Shown here: one piece after another, positions 61,988 to 64,000 of the stretch
Numbering within the stretch: position 1 is the stretch's first letter
Layout of the letters: each line of letters starts with the position of its first letter
The notes under the pieces: model-generated
The model's database searches: none
What the model was told of the DNA's origin: nothing
Seen by the model: the letters and a program-made list of their open reading frames with translations, nothing else
Translations under genes and position numbers: made by a program
Source: Arthrobacter sp. AFG20
Lineage (GTDB): Bacteria; Actinomycetota; Actinomycetes; Actinomycetales; Micrococcaceae
NCBI RefSeq assembly: GCF_002892795.1
Contig: NZ_PJMC01000004.1
Coordinates: forward strand, 248,001-312,000
DNA: 64,000 nt
Direction of reading: 5' to 3'

Positions 61988-63547
61988 ATGACGGAAACTA
62001 AGGTATTCCTCCTGCCCGACCTCGGCGAAGGCCTCACTGAAGCAGAACTCGTGAACTGGCTTGTGGCAGTGGGCGACGAAATTCACGTGGACCAACCGAT
62101 CGCCGAAGTGGAAACCGCCAAGTCTGTTGTTGAAGTCCCGTCCCCGTACGCCGGTACAGTCGCCGAACTGCATGGTGCGCCGGGCCAAACTATGGACGTC
62201 GGCAAACCCCTGATCTCGGTGGCCGCGTCGGAATCGCCGGTCGAGCCTGTCGAAACCACCGAGCCGCCAGTCGAAACGCATGCCCCGCTGGTTGAGCCTG
62301 TCGAAACCGAGCATGTGGAAACCAAAGAATCCGCGGCCGCAGAAACCTACCGCACCGAAGAAAAAGCAGGCTCCGGCAATGTCCTCATCGGTTATGGAAC
62401 CCCCGGCGGCACTGCAACCGTCCGCCGAACGCGCCCCCGGCGCGCGCAGTCATTGGTTGAGCATGGTGAAGCCCGCACGCCGCTGGTAGAGCCTGTCGGA
62501 ACTCAAAGCGCTCACGCCAAGCTCACCACAGCCGCCGACGACGCTCTGCTCTCGCGCACCCGGGTCCCGGGCAAACTGGGTGCTGTCATCTCACCGCTCG
62601 TTCGCCGGATGGCCAGGGAACACGGCGTCGATCTCGGGCACGTGCACGGCTCGGGGGACAGCGGACTGATCATGCGCCGCGACGTTGAAGCGGTTATCAC
62701 AAAGCCGGCCAAGGCTGAGCCGATCGAAACCGAACGCCAGCCGTTGGTGGTGCCCGTCGAAACCCAGCCTGTCGAAAGGCGCGTCTCAACGAATTCGACC
62801 AGCGGCGCGGTCGATTCCCGAACTGGCCTCGCCATCACCGGCCGCACTCCCGTCCGTGGTGTCCGCAAAGCCGTCGCGGCCAACATGGCCCGTAGCCGCT
62901 CCGAGATTCCTGAGGCCACAGTGTGGGTTGACGTGGACGCCACCGCGCTGGTGGACCTACGCGTCGGACTCAAGAAGGCCGAGCCGCACAACACACCTGG
63001 CCTGCTGGCTTTCATCGCCCGTTTTGTCACCGCAGGCTTGAAGAAGTATCCAGTGCTGAATACGCGGTTCGTCAGCGGCGAGGACACGTCAGGCGGGGAG
63101 TCCCAGGAGATCGTGGGGTTCGACGGGATCAACCTCGGATTCGCAGCGCAAACGGATCGAGGATTGGTGGTGCCGTCGATCCGAAACGCGGACAGGCTCA
63201 GTGCTAAGCAACTAGACGCAGAGATTAAGCGGCTAACCGCCATCGCTCGCGAGGGTAAGGCAACACCGACGGAACTGGGCAGCGGCACTTTCACCCTGAA
63301 CAACTACGGCGTGTTCGGCATCGACGGTTCCGCGGCGATCATCAATTACCCGGAGGTGGCGATTCTGGGCATCGGTCGGATCATAGACAAGCCTTGGGTG
63401 GCCGACGGTGAACTCGTCGTCCGCAAAGTCACGGAGCTGACCCTGACCTTTGATCACCGTGTCTGTGATGGTGGAACAGCTGCCGGGTTCCTTCGCTTCG
63501 TGGCCGACGCAATCGAATCCCCAACTTCTTTGCTGGCCGACTTGTAG
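61988..63547 (+). CDS. dihydrolipoamide acyltransferase E2 with repeat-invaded linkers
   Basis: A 519-residue E2. The lipoyl domain (1-80) has the lipoylated Lys45 in VETAKSVVEVPSPYAG. A peripheral-subunit-binding domain lies near 199-235 (ISPLVRRMAREHGVDLGHVH), and the catalytic domain at 285-519 ends with TFDHRVCDGGTAAGFL (active His/Asp). The two linkers (84-195, 236-280) are made mainly of units like VEPVET, encoded by copies of a palindromic DNA repeat. The catalytic parts are intact. It starts four bases after the E1 beta stop. Confidence 0.93.
   Translation: MTETKVFLLPDLGEGLTEAELVNWLVAVGDEIHVDQPIAEVETAKSVVEVPSPYAGTVAELHGAPGQTMDVGKPLISVAASESPVEPVETTEPPVETHAPLVEPVETEHVETKESAAAETYRTEEKAGSGNVLIGYGTPGGTATVRRTRPRRAQSLVEHGEARTPLVEPVGTQSAHAKLTTAADDALLSRTRVPGKLGAVISPLVRRMAREHGVDLGHVHGSGDSGLIMRRDVEAVITKPAKAEPIETERQPLVVPVETQPVERRVSTNSTSGAVDSRTGLAITGRTPVRGVRKAVAANMARSRSEIPEATVWVDVDATALVDLRVGLKKAEPHNTPGLLAFIARFVTAGLKKYPVLNTRFVSGEDTSGGESQEIVGFDGINLGFAAQTDRGLVVPSIRNADRLSAKQLDAEIKRLTAIAREGKATPTELGSGTFTLNNYGVFGIDGSAAIINYPEVAILGIGRIIDKPWVADGELVVRKVTELTLTFDHRVCDGGTAAGFLRFVADAIESPTSLLADL
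62237..62805 (+). repeat. dispersed palindromic repeat inside E2 gene
   Basis: Copies of a unit near GGTTGAGCCTGTCGAAACC occur at about 62237-62257, 62285-62308, 62451-62473 (decayed), 62481-62504 and 62711-62731, with further pieces at 62750-62780, and a reverse copy near 62781-62805. The core TCGA-GCCTG-TCGA is an inverted repeat. Such repeats are typical extragenic palindromes of Micrococcales; here they stay in frame as coding linker. Confidence 0.6.
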
Positions 63548-63574
63548 GACGGAAATCGCCCGTACCCCTTCTCG

Positions 63575-63613
63575 GACCTTCGCCGTCGCGTATCGGTTGC
63601 GGCGGCGAAGGTC
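63575..63613 (+). terminator. hairpin after E2 gene
   Basis: GACCTTCGCCG (63575-63585) pairs with CGGCGAAGGTC (63603-63613), an 11-bp stem with a 17-nt loop, 28 bases after the E2 stop. Confidence 0.6.
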
Positions 63614-63621
63614 AACGCATC

Positions 63622-63756
63622 CTATGGCGTCGTATCCGAATGATCACTGCAGCGGACAGAGGCCAGTAGGCGGCCGCCGTCGTCGCTATACGACGTGACG
63701 TGGTTGGTGATCGCGTTGCAAATGTCACAGTAGTGCCTGTGTTGTTTAGTCCCCAT
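63622..63756 (-). CDS. possible 44-residue Cys-containing small protein
   Basis: From the ATG at 63756 the frame encodes a short protein with HRHYCDIC near residues 6-13 and SVRCSDH near the end, a possible tiny zinc-binding fold. A -10-like TATGAT ends six bases before the ATG, so the mRNA would be leaderless; no good -35 is seen. The composition is natural for this genome. A tentative gene. Confidence 0.4.
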   Translation of the reverse strand: MGTKQHRHYCDICNAITNHVTSYSDDGGRLLASVRCSDHSDTTP

Positions 63757-63829
63757 GTGCAGATCATACCCAGCAGGGCATTTCCATTGAGTAAATTCAG
63801 GCCTGGGGCCGGTGATCGCCGCCTGGAGC

Positions 63830-63867
63830 GGCAAACCAAGTCCCTGATGGCAAACCAAGTCCCCGAT
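63830..63867. repeat. two tandem 19-bp repeats
   Basis: GGCAAACCAAGTCCCTGAT (63830-63848) is followed at once by a copy with one change (63849-63867). They lie just before the -10 of the MBL-fold gene and could be a tandem regulator site or a recent slippage duplication. Confidence 0.7.
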
Positions 63868-63880
63868 ATTGCCAGATGGG

Positions 63881-63886
63881 TAGAAT
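63881..63886 (+). promoter_or_regulatory. probable -10 element of MBL-fold gene
   Basis: TAGAAT lies about 46 bases before the ATG at 63932, next to the tandem repeats. No good -35 is seen at the right distance, which would fit an activator-dependent promoter. Confidence 0.4.
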
Positions 63887-63931
63887 CGAGGCCTGAAGAC
63901 CGCAGATGCTTCCCAGGTGTACGGAGAACGA

Positions 63932-64000
63932 ATGTCACGATGGCTCGATGTCGGCACTGACAACTATGTGCTGGCGACTGAAGGTTCAAAGCTCAATACC
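63932..64000 (+). CDS. MBL-fold metallohydrolase, N-terminal 23 codons only
   Basis: The frame opens with SRWLDVGTDNYVLATEGSKL and runs off the window. This is the typical first strand of MBL-fold hydrolases of the glyoxalase II/beta-lactamase superfamily. ACGGAG lies five bases before the ATG. The metal-binding HxHxDH motif would be beyond the edge. Confidence 0.6.
   Translation, partial: MSRWLDVGTDNYVLATEGSKLNT

Noticed and set aside
62083..62325. Ser/Thr-rich minus frame (repeated VSTGSTS)
   Set aside because: It is the complement of the palindromic repeat in the E2 gene.
1..64000. CRISPR arrays, rRNA and tRNA genes
   Set aside because: No regularly spaced repeats with unique spacers, no rRNA-like segments and no convincing cloverleaf were seen; a short tRNA-like look near 17690 lacks a proper T-arm.

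Overview
This window looks like chromosome (or a large replicon) of a high-GC actinobacterium of the Micrococcaceae, most likely Arthrobacter, Paenarthrobacter or Pseudarthrobacter. The grounds are the strongly GC-rich third codon positions, many 4-nt ATGA/GTGA gene overlaps, GTG and TTG starts, a LAxTG-type sorting signal, an actinobacterial-type SOS box, and a paaABCDE operon with a TetR-type PaaR-like operator. The genus is inferred from familiarity with the protein families; no database comparison was possible.

Layout. (1) 1-1514: an alpha/beta hydrolase (cut by the window edge) coupled to an NADPH-quinone-type oxidoreductase, behind a promoter with a palindromic operator. (2) 1876-11865: a fructan/sucrose utilisation locus on the minus strand, made of a LacI regulator, a family-5 (oligopeptide-type) substrate-binding lipoprotein, two permeases, two ATPases and two cytoplasmic GH32 enzymes. 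(3) 12372-13251: a small operon behind an SOS-box-like site. (4) 13294-24300: an accessory region with a helicase-associated-domain pseudogene, a 1028-residue secreted Ig-like repeat protein, a three-gene overlapping cassette of unknown function, a broken GAF-ANTAR gene, a small HTH gene with a leaderless promoter and a secreted Asp/His-rich protein. (5) 24387-26309: a CBS protein, an 18-Cys copper-storage protein and a decayed copper-ATPase mosaic. (6) 26448-30466: an EAL protein, a secreted glycosidase-like protein and small enzymes. (7) 30733-35637: phenylacetyl-CoA epoxidase paaABCDE plus an enoyl-CoA hydratase. (8) 35635-58320: VanZ, GalU, a LAxTG wall protein and a large exopolysaccharide island. 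The island has UDP-glucose dehydrogenase, an initiating sugar-phosphate transferase, GDP-fucose synthesis, several glycosyltransferases, a WcaF-type acetyltransferase, a flippase, a GT11-type fucosyltransferase and a Wzz/BY-kinase. It is visibly more A+T-rich, uses TTG starts repeatedly, and is interrupted by IS and gene remnants (52925-55335). (9) 58991-63547: an Lrp/AsnC regulator divergent from a three-gene branched-chain 2-oxoacid dehydrogenase operon whose E2 linkers carry copies of a palindromic DNA repeat. (10) The right edge holds a possible tiny Cys protein and the start of an MBL-fold hydrolase.

How the parts work together. Locus 2 imports fructo-oligosaccharides (or sucrose) and hydrolyses them inside the cell under LacI control. 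The paa operon opens the aromatic ring of phenylacetyl-CoA. GalU makes UDP-glucose, Ugd oxidises it, and the Gmd/Fcl pair makes GDP-fucose for a fucose-containing, probably acetylated exopolysaccharide assembled by a Wzx/Wzy-like route; no Wzy polymerase was recognised, although the DUF4012 gene sits in the cluster. The bkd operon oxidises branched-chain 2-oxoacids to acyl-CoA.

The points most worth a second look are the Opp-type transporter wired to GH32 enzymes with a paired LacI operator and an intercistronic hairpin, the three-gene overlapping unknown cassette (18487-19576), the SOS-box operon, the palindromic repeat inside bkd E2, and the collapsed copper island beside an intact Csp3-like protein.
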